DNA of 37,441 nt from Lachnospiraceae bacterium (GCA_015056975.1 SVFG01000015.1:1-37441); one strand, 5' to 3'; shown: positions 16,119 through 25,044, numbered from the stretch's first letter. Notes: a model not told the origin generated them from the sequence alone. Made by a program: numbers and translations.

Positions 16119-17297
16119 TTATATTTTCCCTTGTAAGATTCTTTTCACTGTCCCCAGAAAAATCTTTAGTTTTTCCTTTTTTGTTGCATTGCATGAATAA
16201 GCTCTAAGAACGCTTTTATCATATTTAGGTGTTTTCCTTCCGCAAACATGATATCCTAGCACCTTGGCCCTCATTGTTGCTTTTCTTACATACTGATACT
16301 TTTGAATAATCTGTAGTTGTTCCAAATCTTCCCATTCTTCTGCTACAAGAACACCTGCTTCAACCGCATCTTTCATCAATTTCAGCCCAGCCTCATTACG
16401 AACAAAAACAATGTTTCTTCCATCTCGTTCAGAGAAATCCGGTTGATTGTCTTTAATATACCATCCGTCTCCACAAGCAATATCTGCCGCTTCTCCAATT
16501 CCATCAATACATAATCTGCAATACGGATGTACATCTCTGCCTAATATATCCCCCCAGGCTTTACCATATTCCATTCGATATTCATTACCCGCTTTATCAA
16601 CTGCGGTAGCATCTCCCGGCCAACCATTTCCTCGGTATGATAAGGATACGCAATCCTCTTCTCTACAACCTAATTGTTTTAGTAGCTCCTTATTTGCATC
16701 CTTGCTGGGAAGACCTGCACAAAAGAAGGACAACAAGTACAATATATTCCGATACTTATCGTCAAATTCTCTTAGTCTCCTTAACGCCACAATATCACAA
16801 GGCTTTCCGATAGCTGCATATCGCATCCCTTCTTTTATCTGCTCTGACAAATTTAGCCAGGGAACTGAAATTGCATATCTGGAACCGCTGCATTCAAGTA
16901 CCTGTTCTTTGCTTTCGCTAACTCTGCAAATCGTCTCAGTTGGCTTCTCCTTACTTGCACATACCTGAATAACACCATCCACTTTTCCCGACTCTAAAAG
17001 ATATATTGCAAGAGCAGTTAACACACCTCCACTAGACGCCTGTTTTCTGACAACTTCATCTGACGCATGGGCTCCTACCGCTTTCAAAACCTTTCCCCAC
17101 ATGTCCGCATTTTGTTCCAAATTAACATGTGTATCTGCTACAGGACATACCGCCTGTAAAAATTCATCAGTCTTTTCATCCTTGTTCAAAATCGGAGATA
17201 AATAACCTTTTTGAGCTTCTTGCATTTCAATTCCCAACTCCGACTTACACAATCCGCAGCCAATACAATATTCATTACAAATTTTGACAATATTCAT
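16119..17297 (-). CDS. Coenzyme F420 hydrogenase/dehydrogenase beta-subunit-like iron-sulfur protein
   Basis: A 392-residue protein with an N-terminal CxxCxxC cluster (C11, C14, C17 in EYCIGCGLCKSE) and a later CP (AVCPVAD). The C-terminal domain has HPYCRLCIDGIGEAADIACG and GDGWY, characteristic of the F420-hydrogenase beta family. In non-methanogens these proteins occur in surface-polysaccharide clusters beside polysaccharide pyruvyl transferases, as here, with unknown redox substrate. I chose the ATG at 17297 because GGGA lies close upstream; an ATG at 17315 is also possible. It lies between the nucleotidyltransferase and B2. A role in lasso tailoring cannot be excluded. Confidence 0.83.
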   Translation of the reverse strand: MNIVKICNEYCIGCGLCKSELGIEMQEAQKGYLSPILNKDEKTDEFLQAVCPVADTHVNLEQNADMWGKVLKAVGAHASDEVVRKQASSGGVLTALAIYLLESGKVDGVIQVCASKEKPTETICRVSESKEQVLECSGSRYAISVPWLNLSEQIKEGMRYAAIGKPCDIVALRRLREFDDKYRNILYLLSFFCAGLPSKDANKELLKQLGCREEDCVSLSYRGNGWPGDATAVDKAGNEYRMEYGKAWGDILGRDVHPYCRLCIDGIGEAADIACGDGWYIKDNQPDFSERDGRNIVFVRNEAGLKLMKDAVEAGVLVAEEWEDLEQLQIIQKYQYVRKATMRAKVLGYHVCGRKTPKYDKSVLRAYSCNATKKEKLKIFLGTVKRILQGKI

Positions 17298-17334
17298 ATC
17301 ATTCCCAGCTTTCATTCTTCACAGGATTCAAATC

Positions 17335-18441
17335 CTAACGTTTAAAATGCAATCCCATGTTTTGGTAAATGGTCTGATAGGTCTTTACCTTATCCTCCTC
17401 AATTTCCTGTAACATCTCCCGTTTATGAACACCTTTTTTCTTAAATAAACCTCTGCAAAATCGAATCCCCCATGCTATAGGCAACAGCCATGCATGCTCT
17501 TCTAACCACGGATAGTATTCTGCCATATATGATACCGGCGGGAAATAGTACCACCGCTTCAATTGACTGGGAGTTGCTTCTTTTCCCTTCATTTTTTCTT
17601 CCGCAAATTTATTCCAGATACCGTTTTCATCTTTACCGTAAATACCGCTATCCATCATGTATAGGAACAAATCTTCATAAAAGCCGCTACTCTTTTCACC
17701 CTTCAACCAGATATTTGCCAGTTTCTCCATATGCTCCGTAAATTCCAGAATACCGCACTTCTTCAGTTCTTCCTTCAGATATGCTCTATCCATCACAGAA
17801 CCAAATTTTTCCTGATATACATACACATCTACAATATTGCGGATACCACATCCCCTAGCATAAAAATGCTTTGCCATATGTGCCATCATATACACATAAA
17901 AATCCTCTGTGTTAAAATCATAGGTATACTTCATGCCCTCCCTGAGAATTGTCTTTGAGAAGCTTGAAAAATACCGATGTTGCTCACCATCCACAGTCTT
18001 ATCATACATGACACGATGTGCTTCTACCACCATCATAGGCGGCTTCTGATAAATATCATGATGCTTAATAGACTGCAACAGGCTATATCCCATATCTTTT
18101 AAGATGTCTGTAGCTGTATTCATGCAATCCGCATCAATCAGCACATCAATATCGCTCATCTCTCGCATTTCCGGTCTGGGATAAATAAATTTCATCCGAG
18201 CACCTTTCATAGGCTGATTTTTCACACCAGCCTCCTCAAAACGCTTCTCCATTGCTTTCAGTTCAGCAACCTGCGTCATGGTACGCATCAAACTGACCAT
18301 AACGCACTTTTTCATAACTGCCTTATGTTCATCCGAAAGGTTGTCCAGCTTAAGCAACGCCCCTAAAAGCAGATAATCCATATGGTTTCTGCTAGCTATT
18401 TCAATGATTTGCTCTACCACAATCTCCTGCGGGAGCTCCAT
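17335..18441 (-). CDS. Nucleotidyltransferase-family protein (NTP_transf_5-like)
   Basis: A 368-residue protein with a nucleotidyltransferase core. MKGARMKFIYPRPEMREMSD is followed by IDVLID, where the aspartates of SDIDVLID would bind metal. A helical C-terminal part contains MAHMAKHFYARGCGIRN. Family members recur in lasso and other RiPP clusters and in polysaccharide loci; their substrate is mostly unknown. The ATG at 18441 has a poor ribosome site. The same frame is open for about 27 further codons upstream with a family-like sequence (NYLAELVNSQLEDRK) but no ATG, GTG or TTG. The true start may be non-canonical or the 5' end may be frameshifted. Confidence 0.78.
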   Translation of the reverse strand: MELPQEIVVEQIIEIASRNHMDYLLLGALLKLDNLSDEHKAVMKKCVMVSLMRTMTQVAELKAMEKRFEEAGVKNQPMKGARMKFIYPRPEMREMSDIDVLIDADCMNTATDILKDMGYSLLQSIKHHDIYQKPPMMVVEAHRVMYDKTVDGEQHRYFSSFSKTILREGMKYTYDFNTEDFYVYMMAHMAKHFYARGCGIRNIVDVYVYQEKFGSVMDRAYLKEELKKCGILEFTEHMEKLANIWLKGEKSSGFYEDLFLYMMDSGIYGKDENGIWNKFAEEKMKGKEATPSQLKRWYYFPPVSYMAEYYPWLEEHAWLLPIAWGIRFCRGLFKKKGVHKREMLQEIEEDKVKTYQTIYQNMGLHFKR

Positions 18442-18532
18442 TGGCTTTCTGTCTTCTAATTGTGAATTTACTAGTTCTGCCAGATAATTGCTAATACTTC
18501 CATCATTTTTCTTTTTTGGCCCCCCTAAAAGT

Positions 18533-19699
18533 TTAGTTCTCTTTGTTCTCGGTTACTATCTCTTTTAATTTTCTTCTGAACTCTTCTTGCAATATTGCCA
18601 CCTGTTTCATAGAAGCATCAACATTTTTCTTCACTTTTTGATAATCCTCTATATACCCAATTGTCTTGGTCAATGCCTGTTGGGTTTCCTCCGTACAAGC
18701 ATGAATAGTATAGTCATAACCGATGCTGTTGTACAAGCCTTCGAATTTTCTACTGTACGAAAAAGGTATAGTCGCCACCCCGGAAGAGAACGATGCTATA
18801 GTCGCATGCATACGAGCTCCCACCAATACATCCATTGTAGAAATATATGCTTTGGCATCCATAGGTGACTTGAATGTATTTGCAAGATGTGTTTTGGGAT
18901 ATTTTTCATGCAATTCACAACATACACTGTAATCGTTTTCCACACCATCACCGCACTCTGTTCCCACATGAGATATGAGATGCACTTTATAAATTGGATT
19001 TTTGCTTAGAACGTCCAATAATTCTTCGCAATACTGTCGATAATCTACCGTAAGCGGTAACTTGGCATGACTATATCCGCCATTCCACAAAAGTCCTGAT
19101 AAATTAACACCTACATTTATTTTATGTTCCTCTTTATCATATGCCGTTTTATCATAAGGCAATGCAAATGCCACATCCGCAACAATGTCTACCTTACGTT
19201 TCGACAGTTCTGTTGCTAATTCTCCGGACATCCTATCCCTTGCAAATACATAATCACTCTTACATAAAACATATCTCGCCAATCTCTTGACCATTTTCCC
19301 CTCATACGGTCCATAGGTTTGAGGGCCTAAAATAAATTTAGCGTTACTTTTAAGCGCCATCAGCTTTATAATGGTTGCCATAAAAAAGCGTTTTTTGCCA
19401 TATATATCAGAAAAACTATCTCCTCCGGTAAAGTCTACAATCAAGTCGCTTTGTTTAAATAATTTGCGTAAACTACGCCAAAATGAAAGACTTTTATATC
19501 GTATTTTCAGACACGATACTTTCTGTCCTGTATCCGGAACTGCTATTTTGTCAGAGGGTGCAAACACTACAGCCGTATACTCGCAATCCATCCCTATTTG
19601 TGATGCTATTTTACTAAATTCATTTACAAAAGAATAAGATAGCGCCTCACACCCAAAATTCAATATTGCAAATTCCAAACCTAATAATGTTACTTTCAT
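18533..19699 (-). CDS. Polysaccharide pyruvyl transferase family protein
   Basis: A 388-residue member of the family that adds pyruvate ketals to polysaccharide sugars. It has the N-terminal LNFGCEAL, the central DFTGGDSFSDIYG and LGPQTYGP motifs and the C-terminal GARMHATIASFSSGV motif, all in the usual order and at full length. Start: ATG after GAGGAGAC. It is 19 bases downstream of the paired small membrane proteins and upstream of the nucleotidyltransferase. Pairing with the F420-hydrogenase-beta-like gene is commonly seen in surface-polysaccharide loci. Confidence 0.88.
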   Translation of the reverse strand: MKVTLLGLEFAILNFGCEALSYSFVNEFSKIASQIGMDCEYTAVVFAPSDKIAVPDTGQKVSCLKIRYKSLSFWRSLRKLFKQSDLIVDFTGGDSFSDIYGKKRFFMATIIKLMALKSNAKFILGPQTYGPYEGKMVKRLARYVLCKSDYVFARDRMSGELATELSKRKVDIVADVAFALPYDKTAYDKEEHKINVGVNLSGLLWNGGYSHAKLPLTVDYRQYCEELLDVLSKNPIYKVHLISHVGTECGDGVENDYSVCCELHEKYPKTHLANTFKSPMDAKAYISTMDVLVGARMHATIASFSSGVATIPFSYSRKFEGLYNSIGYDYTIHACTEETQQALTKTIGYIEDYQKVKKNVDASMKQVAILQEEFRRKLKEIVTENKEN

Positions 19700-19718
19700 A
19701 CTGTCTCCTCAATATTCC

Positions 19719-20018
19719 TTACAGAAAACGCTCAAACACCGAATATAATGCAATCGCGATAATACCTGCTTTTAAGGAACAACAAAACTTAAAATGGTCA
19801 TCGCCTAACCATAGTAAAACCAAATAATATATGACACACGCCACCACGAACACAAGTATAAACAAAATCATGTTATACCGTTTGTATCGGATATCATTTC
19901 CTCTTTCGTCAAAGGATTCATCTGCAAGCCGTTTGGTAACAGTCTTTACCGGAATCTTAATTAACAACATTAGCACCAAGGTAATGCACCCTATAAAGAA
20001 AGCGATTGTAAAATTCAT
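19719..20018 (-). CDS. Small membrane protein, paralogue of the upstream gene
   Basis: A 99-residue protein I do not recognise. It has an N-terminal membrane segment (FTIAFFIGCITLVLMLLIK), a charged linker and two further hydrophobic stretches (MILFILVFVVACVIYYLVLL and AGIIAIALYSVF). It resembles the adjacent upstream protein in layout and in the LMxLIKxPVK motif after the first helix and a YxVFE motif near the end. It overlaps that gene by four bases (ATGA), so translation is coupled. It lies among polysaccharide assembly genes. Confidence 0.75.
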   Translation of the reverse strand: MNFTIAFFIGCITLVLMLLIKIPVKTVTKRLADESFDERGNDIRYKRYNMILFILVFVVACVIYYLVLLWLGDDHFKFCCSLKAGIIAIALYSVFERFL

Positions 20019-20347
20019 TTCTCATCACCTCCGCCAATACACATCTGTTCAAACACCGCATATTCCGTCAAAGCAACGGCACCACTCATCAGTGCGCAGG
20101 GCATTGACATATGAATCAGGGGGGAAATCAACGACAATACCCAAAACATTAGAAATCCCAACAGCATGGTAATAGGAATTAGTATACCGTTCCATAGCTT
20201 TTGTTTTTCCTTATCATCGGTTTTTGCTGCAATCCATTTTTTAACCGGTTTTTTTATCAAAAACATTAGCAGAAACGTAATACTTCCCGACAATACATAG
20301 TGTAAATCATAAATATGGGATTTACAGTAACTCAATATTTTTCTCAT
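20015..20347 (-). CDS. Small membrane protein, paralogue of the downstream gene
   Basis: A 110-residue protein of unknown function with three or four hydrophobic segments: around residues 16-32 (VLSGSITFLLMFLIK), 54-75 (GILIPITMLLGFLMFWVL) and 80-102 (MSMPCALMSGAVALTEYAVF). The LMFLIKKPVK and EYAVFEQM motifs recur in the next gene, so the two are a tandem duplication. It is located 10 bases after the PssE-like gene and overlaps its paralogue by four bases. The position suggests a role in membrane assembly of the polysaccharide, which is inference only. Confidence 0.75.
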   Translation of the reverse strand: MRKILSYCKSHIYDLHYVLSGSITFLLMFLIKKPVKKWIAAKTDDKEKQKLWNGILIPITMLLGFLMFWVLSLISPLIHMSMPCALMSGAVALTEYAVFEQMCIGGGDEK

Positions 20348-20357
20348 ACCTTTACTC

Positions 20358-20840
20358 CTATGCCAAGGATTCTAAGTATTCCTCGATGGACTGAATAATA
20401 ACATTTGTATTGGACTGATAAGTACGGTACTCTGTGTTCAGAGCTGTTTGATAACAAGCTCCCAACTGCTCCAAATCATAGCAGGCACAGATAATCCCTA
20501 AATCATCAAACTGATGCAACAATTGAAGCTGATGATCATCCACATGCTCACCATACTGCGCAAGTCTGGGAACCGCAATTACCTTCTTACCCTTTTTTAC
20601 AGCTCCGATAATAACGCCTGTACCGCCATGTGTAATGACTGCATTGCAAGAATCCATTGTCTCAGCAAACTTTTCTCTGTCTAAAAAGTAAGTGTATTCA
20701 TAATGCTTCGGCGTATAGGTGCTGGCTCCTATTTGCGCAAACACTTTATCCTTTATCACGCCGGCTTCCACCAACTCATCTATCTTTTTGAGAAGACGGT
20801 CAAACTGAAACTTCTGAGAACCTAATGTAACAAAAATCAT
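20358..20840 (-). CDS. PssE/EpsF-type glycosyltransferase catalytic subunit (Alg13-like)
   Basis: A 160-residue member of the GT28 C-terminal family, corresponding to Alg13. It begins IFVTLGSQKFQFDRL and has ITHGGTGVIIGAVKKGKKVI, the nucleotide-sugar-binding loop, then YGEHVDDHQLQ. Such proteins need a membrane-anchoring partner, and the partner gene is the one directly upstream. The ATG overlaps the stop codon of that partner by one base (TGATG), and its ribosome site GGAGGG lies inside the partner's last codons. Together they transfer one sugar onto the lipid-linked intermediate. Confidence 0.9.
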   Translation of the reverse strand: MIFVTLGSQKFQFDRLLKKIDELVEAGVIKDKVFAQIGASTYTPKHYEYTYFLDREKFAETMDSCNAVITHGGTGVIIGAVKKGKKVIAVPRLAQYGEHVDDHQLQLLHQFDDLGIICACYDLEQLGACYQTALNTEYRTYQSNTNVIIQSIEEYLESLA

Positions 20841-21295
20841 CAATATATCCCTCCCTTAAATATGGCTTTGGGATATAGCTTCAACATCTCTTCCCACTGT
20901 ACATAAAACTGATCCGCAAACTTATATAACAGCTTACCGCTGAGTGTCTTTGATGTAACCTTCGCAAAGGATTCTATATATATCAGTTTGCCGCCAAACA
21001 GCTTCATCAACAAAGCTAGCGGTACAATAGCCAATACGCCCGTGGTAATCATTACCTTCGGTCGTTCCTTAATGATAATACTCAAGGCCCGGAAGCTGTT
21101 ACCTATAAACTTCGGAATAAACAGAAGCTCCTTACGGTTAATCTGCTTCATATAATAGGTTTTGACATCTGTCTTTCCCATGCTGTAATCAGTTTTTTCA
21201 GTCACTAAAATACTATCGTGCTTCTCCATGAGAGGTTTCAGCATCATAAGCTGCTCAAAATGCCCTCCGGAGGAAGCTGCAAATACGATTTTCAA
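20840..21295 (-). CDS. PssD-type glycosyltransferase membrane subunit (Alg14-like)
   Basis: A 151-residue Alg14 homologue. It has the N-terminal IVFAASSGGHFEQLMML, the central RPKVMITTGVLAIVPLALLM hydrophobic anchor and the C-terminal LYKFADQFYVQWEEM. It anchors the PssE-like subunit at the membrane and provides the acceptor side of the active site. Its stop overlaps the start of the PssE-like gene. It begins 12 bases after the Wzz-like gene. Confidence 0.9.
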   Translation of the reverse strand: MKIVFAASSGGHFEQLMMLKPLMEKHDSILVTEKTDYSMGKTDVKTYYMKQINRKELLFIPKFIGNSFRALSIIIKERPKVMITTGVLAIVPLALLMKLFGGKLIYIESFAKVTSKTLSGKLLYKFADQFYVQWEEMLKLYPKAIFKGGIY

Positions 21296-21307
21296 TTATT
21301 TATACCT

Positions 21308-22030
21308 CTATTTGGATTTATATGGAATAAGACCCAAAATCATATCCTTGTTCTGTTCACACTGTGCAACACTGTAGACCTTTACAGAGAAGAATTCTTT
21401 TACAAAAATAAAACCTGCCGATAACATCATACCCGCTGCAGTAAACAATAACATAACTAACTTCACGTTTAATGAATTCACTGCGTAATACCCTTGGGCT
21501 ATATCCATAACCTGTACAGAACTGGTACCCAACATACTATTAATCTCATCCGCAAACGCATTGGCCATTGCATTAGTAATATCAACTGCATTTTCCGGAG
21601 TCGGAAGTGTAGACACCAATGTCAAGGAATATCCGTACTTCTTGGAATCTCTGTTTGCGCCACTCAAATAAATACGTCCGCTATTTACCATAGCCCGCAA
21701 ATATTCACCGGTAATATTAGTTCCTACCAGTTTTTCTGCAGCTCTCTCACACACTCTGGACGTACCAATTAATCCGGAATATGTATTCATAACGGTTACA
21801 CCTGCATTAGATTCTGTATAGGAACCGTAAACCACACTATAGATGGTAGCATTTGAACGATAATTCGTTTTTACGCCAACAATTCCGACAAATATCAGAG
21901 ACGCGCAAAAGCCAATTAAGGTGCACATAACCACTATCATTTTTAGCTTCCATAAACGATAAAAGGCAACCTTTACATTTTCCAGAATATCATAGTCTGC
22001 TGTTTCTAATTCTTTTATATCAACCTTCAT
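21308..22030 (-). CDS. Wzz/CapA-type polysaccharide chain-length and export protein
   Basis: A 240-residue protein with two membrane helices, near residues 31-52 (MIVVMCTLIGFCASLIFVGIV) and 190-215 (LVMLLFTAAGMMLSAGFIF), enclosing an extracytoplasmic domain. It fits the Wzz/YveK family, which sets polymer length and in Gram-positive bacteria activates a CpsD-type ATPase; a CpsD-like gene lies two genes upstream. The proline-rich motif usual before the second helix is not obvious. Start: ATG after AGGAGG. Confidence 0.82.
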   Translation of the reverse strand: MKVDIKELETADYDILENVKVAFYRLWKLKMIVVMCTLIGFCASLIFVGIVGVKTNYRSNATIYSVVYGSYTESNAGVTVMNTYSGLIGTSRVCERAAEKLVGTNITGEYLRAMVNSGRIYLSGANRDSKKYGYSLTLVSTLPTPENAVDITNAMANAFADEINSMLGTSSVQVMDIAQGYYAVNSLNVKLVMLLFTAAGMMLSAGFIFVKEFFSVKVYSVAQCEQNKDMILGLIPYKSK

Positions 22031-22039
22031 TTCATCCTC

Positions 22040-22930
22040 CTATCTTCTTCTGCGAATCACAAAAACGGATACGGCAAGAATCAGAAGAATAAAAATTCCT
22101 CCTACACCCATTAATATGTTTTTGTCAATGGACTCTTCCTGCGGAATCTCCACAACATCTGTGCCTGTATTACCCTCTGCCGTTTTCTTAATCACATTAA
22201 CTGCTGTCGAACTTACAACAATACTCTGTGTCTGCTCCGCTTCATCATCGTAATATAGTACCAGCTTTGCTTCATACACACCGGGAGTACCTATCATTGG
22301 AGACAAACTCTGCGTACGCGTTACTCCGGGGGTAAGCGTTCCTATTGCACTTTTGGTAATCGTTTCTCCATCTATTTGCAGTTCCAAAGATACATTACGC
22401 ACATTAGAATCTCCCAGAACCTTAAAGGATACATATGTGGACGCAATTTCATCAGTATACATTTCGGCAGGTATGCCGGCTGCCAGTATAGTAAACGGAG
22501 AGTCCACTCCCATAGGTACTCGCAATATGACAGAATTACCAACCGTACTATTTGTATAAACAAGAAAATCCAAATAATCCATCGTCAGTTCTTCCATTGT
22601 TGTATAACTGAAACTAACTTCTGTCACTTCATCCGGATCTAATTTATCAATCTGAACCTGCGGTACTGTCCCATACACCGGTTGTACTCCATTTGGGCTG
22701 TTAACAGTTACCATAACATCGTATGCAACAACTGATTTGCTAGTGTTACGTATATATAGCGTCAATGTAAACTCTTTTCCCGGAACTACTTTTTCGGATG
22801 TCAGCTCATAACTGTCTATCAAAATATACGGTAAATCTTTAATCTCTGTGGCATGTACCGCTTTTCCCTTGCTCCAAAACAATATACAAGCAATGCAACT
22901 ACAGGTAATTATCTTACACATTAGTTTCAT
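22040..22930 (-). CDS. Secreted, membrane-anchored CARDB-like protein
   Basis: A 296-residue protein with a signal peptide (cut probably after AVHA near residue 27) and two Ig-like beta-rich regions of CARDB/NEW3 character (for example LTLYIRNTSKSVVAYDVMVTV). It ends in a membrane helix (about 272-292) and RRRR. It is therefore displayed outside the cell and anchored at the C-terminus. Function is unknown; its position between the CpsD-like ATPase and Wzz suggests a part in polymer export or attachment. The start at 22930 follows AAAGGAGG and overlaps the CpsD-like gene by 17 bases, implying translational coupling. Confidence 0.8.
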   Translation of the reverse strand: MKLMCKIITCSCIACILFWSKGKAVHATEIKDLPYILIDSYELTSEKVVPGKEFTLTLYIRNTSKSVVAYDVMVTVNSPNGVQPVYGTVPQVQIDKLDPDEVTEVSFSYTTMEELTMDYLDFLVYTNSTVGNSVILRVPMGVDSPFTILAAGIPAEMYTDEIASTYVSFKVLGDSNVRNVSLELQIDGETITKSAIGTLTPGVTRTQSLSPMIGTPGVYEAKLVLYYDDEAEQTQSIVVSSTAVNVIKKTAEGNTGTDVVEIPQEESIDKNILMGVGGIFILLILAVSVFVIRRRR

Positions 22931-23705
22931 TTTCTTTTACCTCCTTTTTTGAAAGAGCTTTATACTTCTTTCGTGCTGCACCTGTTAATTTTTGTTGTCC
23001 TCTCTTATCAATAAAATAGTAATCAAAATCCTTCATATTCTTAGCATATACATCCTTTTCCACTTTATTAATTATCATCCCATAATAATTCTGTACAAAA
23101 GGAGACACCTTTCTTTTTGCATCCTTAATCTGTCCCTTTCTGGTTTCACCTAAAGCCGTTAGCAAAATAATGCCATCAACCTTTCCAAATAAAACTTGTG
23201 CGTCTGGGACAATATTGATAGAAGGCAAATCAAAAATAACACAATCATACTGAGACTTTACTACATCAATCAATTTCATCATTTTGGTCGAGCACAGAAT
23301 TCTGGTTGCATTTTCAAAATAATCTCCACAAGGAATATACTTTAATCCTTCAACATTCGTATCATAAACAATCTCATCAATCTCATTATTCTCCAAGGAT
23401 TCTTCCAAAAGATAATTTGCCAACCCAATTGTTGTCTCTTTATTTAGCTTTTTATACTCGATTGATTTTCTAACATCACAATCAACCAATAGTGTCTTTC
23501 GGTTGGTATTTGCTACTGCTATAGCCAAACTGATACAGGTCGTTGTCGTTCCTGCAAGTGGAGAACAACCTGTCAGCAAAATTGTCTGTCCACAGTTCTC
23601 TTCTTTCCTCTTATTAAACACCTCAACTACAATACGGTCTATTGCCGCATTCACAATTTGACTGGAATTCTCATATAAATTTATTGTTCTCTTTTCCTGT
23701 TTCAT
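22914..23705 (-). CDS. CpsD/CapB-like ATPase with degenerate P-loop
   Basis: A 263-residue protein of the BY-kinase/MinD-like fold that normally phosphorylates itself on tyrosine to control polymer length. The Walker A' strand LLVDCDVRKS and the Walker B-like CVIFDLPSI are present, and IGLANYLLE matches the family. The P-loop, however, reads GCSPLAGTTTT: the invariant lysine of GKS/GKT is Thr, and the final DTPP is DLPS. The C-terminal tyrosine cluster is also weak (YYF, KKYKAL). It may be a catalytically poor or structural variant. It lies in its usual setting after Wzy and before Wzz. Confidence 0.82.
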   Translation of the reverse strand: MKQEKRTINLYENSSQIVNAAIDRIVVEVFNKRKEENCGQTILLTGCSPLAGTTTTCISLAIAVANTNRKTLLVDCDVRKSIEYKKLNKETTIGLANYLLEESLENNEIDEIVYDTNVEGLKYIPCGDYFENATRILCSTKMMKLIDVVKSQYDCVIFDLPSINIVPDAQVLFGKVDGIILLTALGETRKGQIKDAKRKVSPFVQNYYGMIINKVEKDVYAKNMKDFDYYFIDKRGQQKLTGAARKKYKALSKKEVKENETNV

Positions 23706-23723
23706 TGTTTATCCTTTCTATGC

Positions 23724-25034
23724 CTACGCATTTTCACTCTTGAACATATCAGATTTCCTATATAGCCACCTTGCATAAAATAAAGCCAAAAACAAATATG
23801 AAAATTTTAATGTCTGTAAGGCATCGACATACCATAGGCTTGCAAAATACATAACCAACCCTACTAATATAATCTTCGCAAAATTGTCTCCTTTAACGAT
23901 ATCCCTTAGTAATACAAACAAAGCCACTAATAAGTATAAAACATACGCAATAAGTCCCGGATACGCAAATTTAATATACTGTGCAACATAGTAATTATCT
24001 ATCGACTCAATAAACACACCATTAATTTCCGCTCCGGAAAATTTATTACCACGCCCCACTAATGGATTCAGCCAATCCAGTGTAAATATATATGGTAATG
24101 CCTTTCGATAATTGGTGCTATCTTCCAAACGCTGCGTATCAATACCAAAATTGGCTGCATACGTTGTTCCAAAAACCTCATCTATTACACTTGCAATCTG
24201 TCCTAATAAGTACTGACCAATACTCGTTTTTTGAATCACCATCAGCACAGCTCCCAATGCCACAATGGCTGCCAATGCGTAAAACAGAGTGATTTTTTTA
24301 TCACGCCATGAACTTAGCAGGAATATAACCAACACTTCTACAAAGAAAAAAGCTAATGCCGAACGCGAACCTGTCAAGAAGACATTTATACCCAAAATCA
24401 AAAACAACAATGGACGTTGAAATAAATAAATCCTCTTTTTATCCATATCGTAACACGCTGCCGCCACCAGAATAAGCAACAATAATCCGTATCCCAACGA
24501 ATGTCCACAAGGCCCCATGATACGATAATGACCTGAGCGATAATAATTGGTTACTTTGTTGGGCACCGTTGATAAAAACTGATGAAAAATAGATTTACCA
24601 TATACGAATTCTGTCAATCCGTATATCCCCAAAAAATAGGCACAACCAATCGTTATTTTCCACGTTGTCCTAAATCCCACCACATATCGTATTCCGTATA
24701 TCAGATAGAAAAATGTCAGCACTTCCAAAAAGACCATAAAAAACGCGTTTATATCAACTCTGAATACCATTGTGTATCCTGCAACCATTAAATACAGAAT
24801 AAGCGGATACACTACTTCACACTTTATAATGGTATGATAAAAATGTGTCATCAACTTGGAGTTCATTATAAAGTACATCGTAATAAAAATCACCGCAAAT
24901 CTTGTACAAGTCAAATCCACACCTATGTGAACTCCAAAATACTGTGGCATAACTATCAGACTGATTATCAAAAACAAATATAAACCGCGGAGAACTTTCA
25001 GATTCCCCAATTCTGCTTCTTTGGGTTGGTTCAT
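23724..25034 (-). CDS. Wzy-type polysaccharide polymerase / O-antigen ligase-like protein
   Basis: A 436-residue polytopic membrane protein with about ten or more hydrophobic segments. It shows the O-antigen ligase-like signature of a large external loop in its C-terminal half (about 285-350, including VGRGNKFSGAEINGVFIESI) and, before that, VFLTGSRSALAFFFVEVLVI, a typical Wzy/WaaL helix motif. It joins repeat units on the outer face of the membrane. It is located in the Wzx-GT2-Wzy-CpsD run. Start: ATG after AAAGGAG. Confidence 0.85.
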   Translation of the reverse strand: MNQPKEAELGNLKVLRGLYLFLIISLIVMPQYFGVHIGVDLTCTRFAVIFITMYFIMNSKLMTHFYHTIIKCEVVYPLILYLMVAGYTMVFRVDINAFFMVFLEVLTFFYLIYGIRYVVGFRTTWKITIGCAYFLGIYGLTEFVYGKSIFHQFLSTVPNKVTNYYRSGHYRIMGPCGHSLGYGLLLLILVAAACYDMDKKRIYLFQRPLLFLILGINVFLTGSRSALAFFFVEVLVIFLLSSWRDKKITLFYALAAIVALGAVLMVIQKTSIGQYLLGQIASVIDEVFGTTYAANFGIDTQRLEDSTNYRKALPYIFTLDWLNPLVGRGNKFSGAEINGVFIESIDNYYVAQYIKFAYPGLIAYVLYLLVALFVLLRDIVKGDNFAKIILVGLVMYFASLWYVDALQTLKFSYLFLALFYARWLYRKSDMFKSENA

Positions 25035-25044
25035 ACTTACTCCT

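Noticed and set aside
16119-17297. Evidence for F420 metabolism or a methanogen
   Set aside because: The family occurs widely in bacterial polysaccharide loci; no other F420 gene is present and the ribosomal genes are bacterial.
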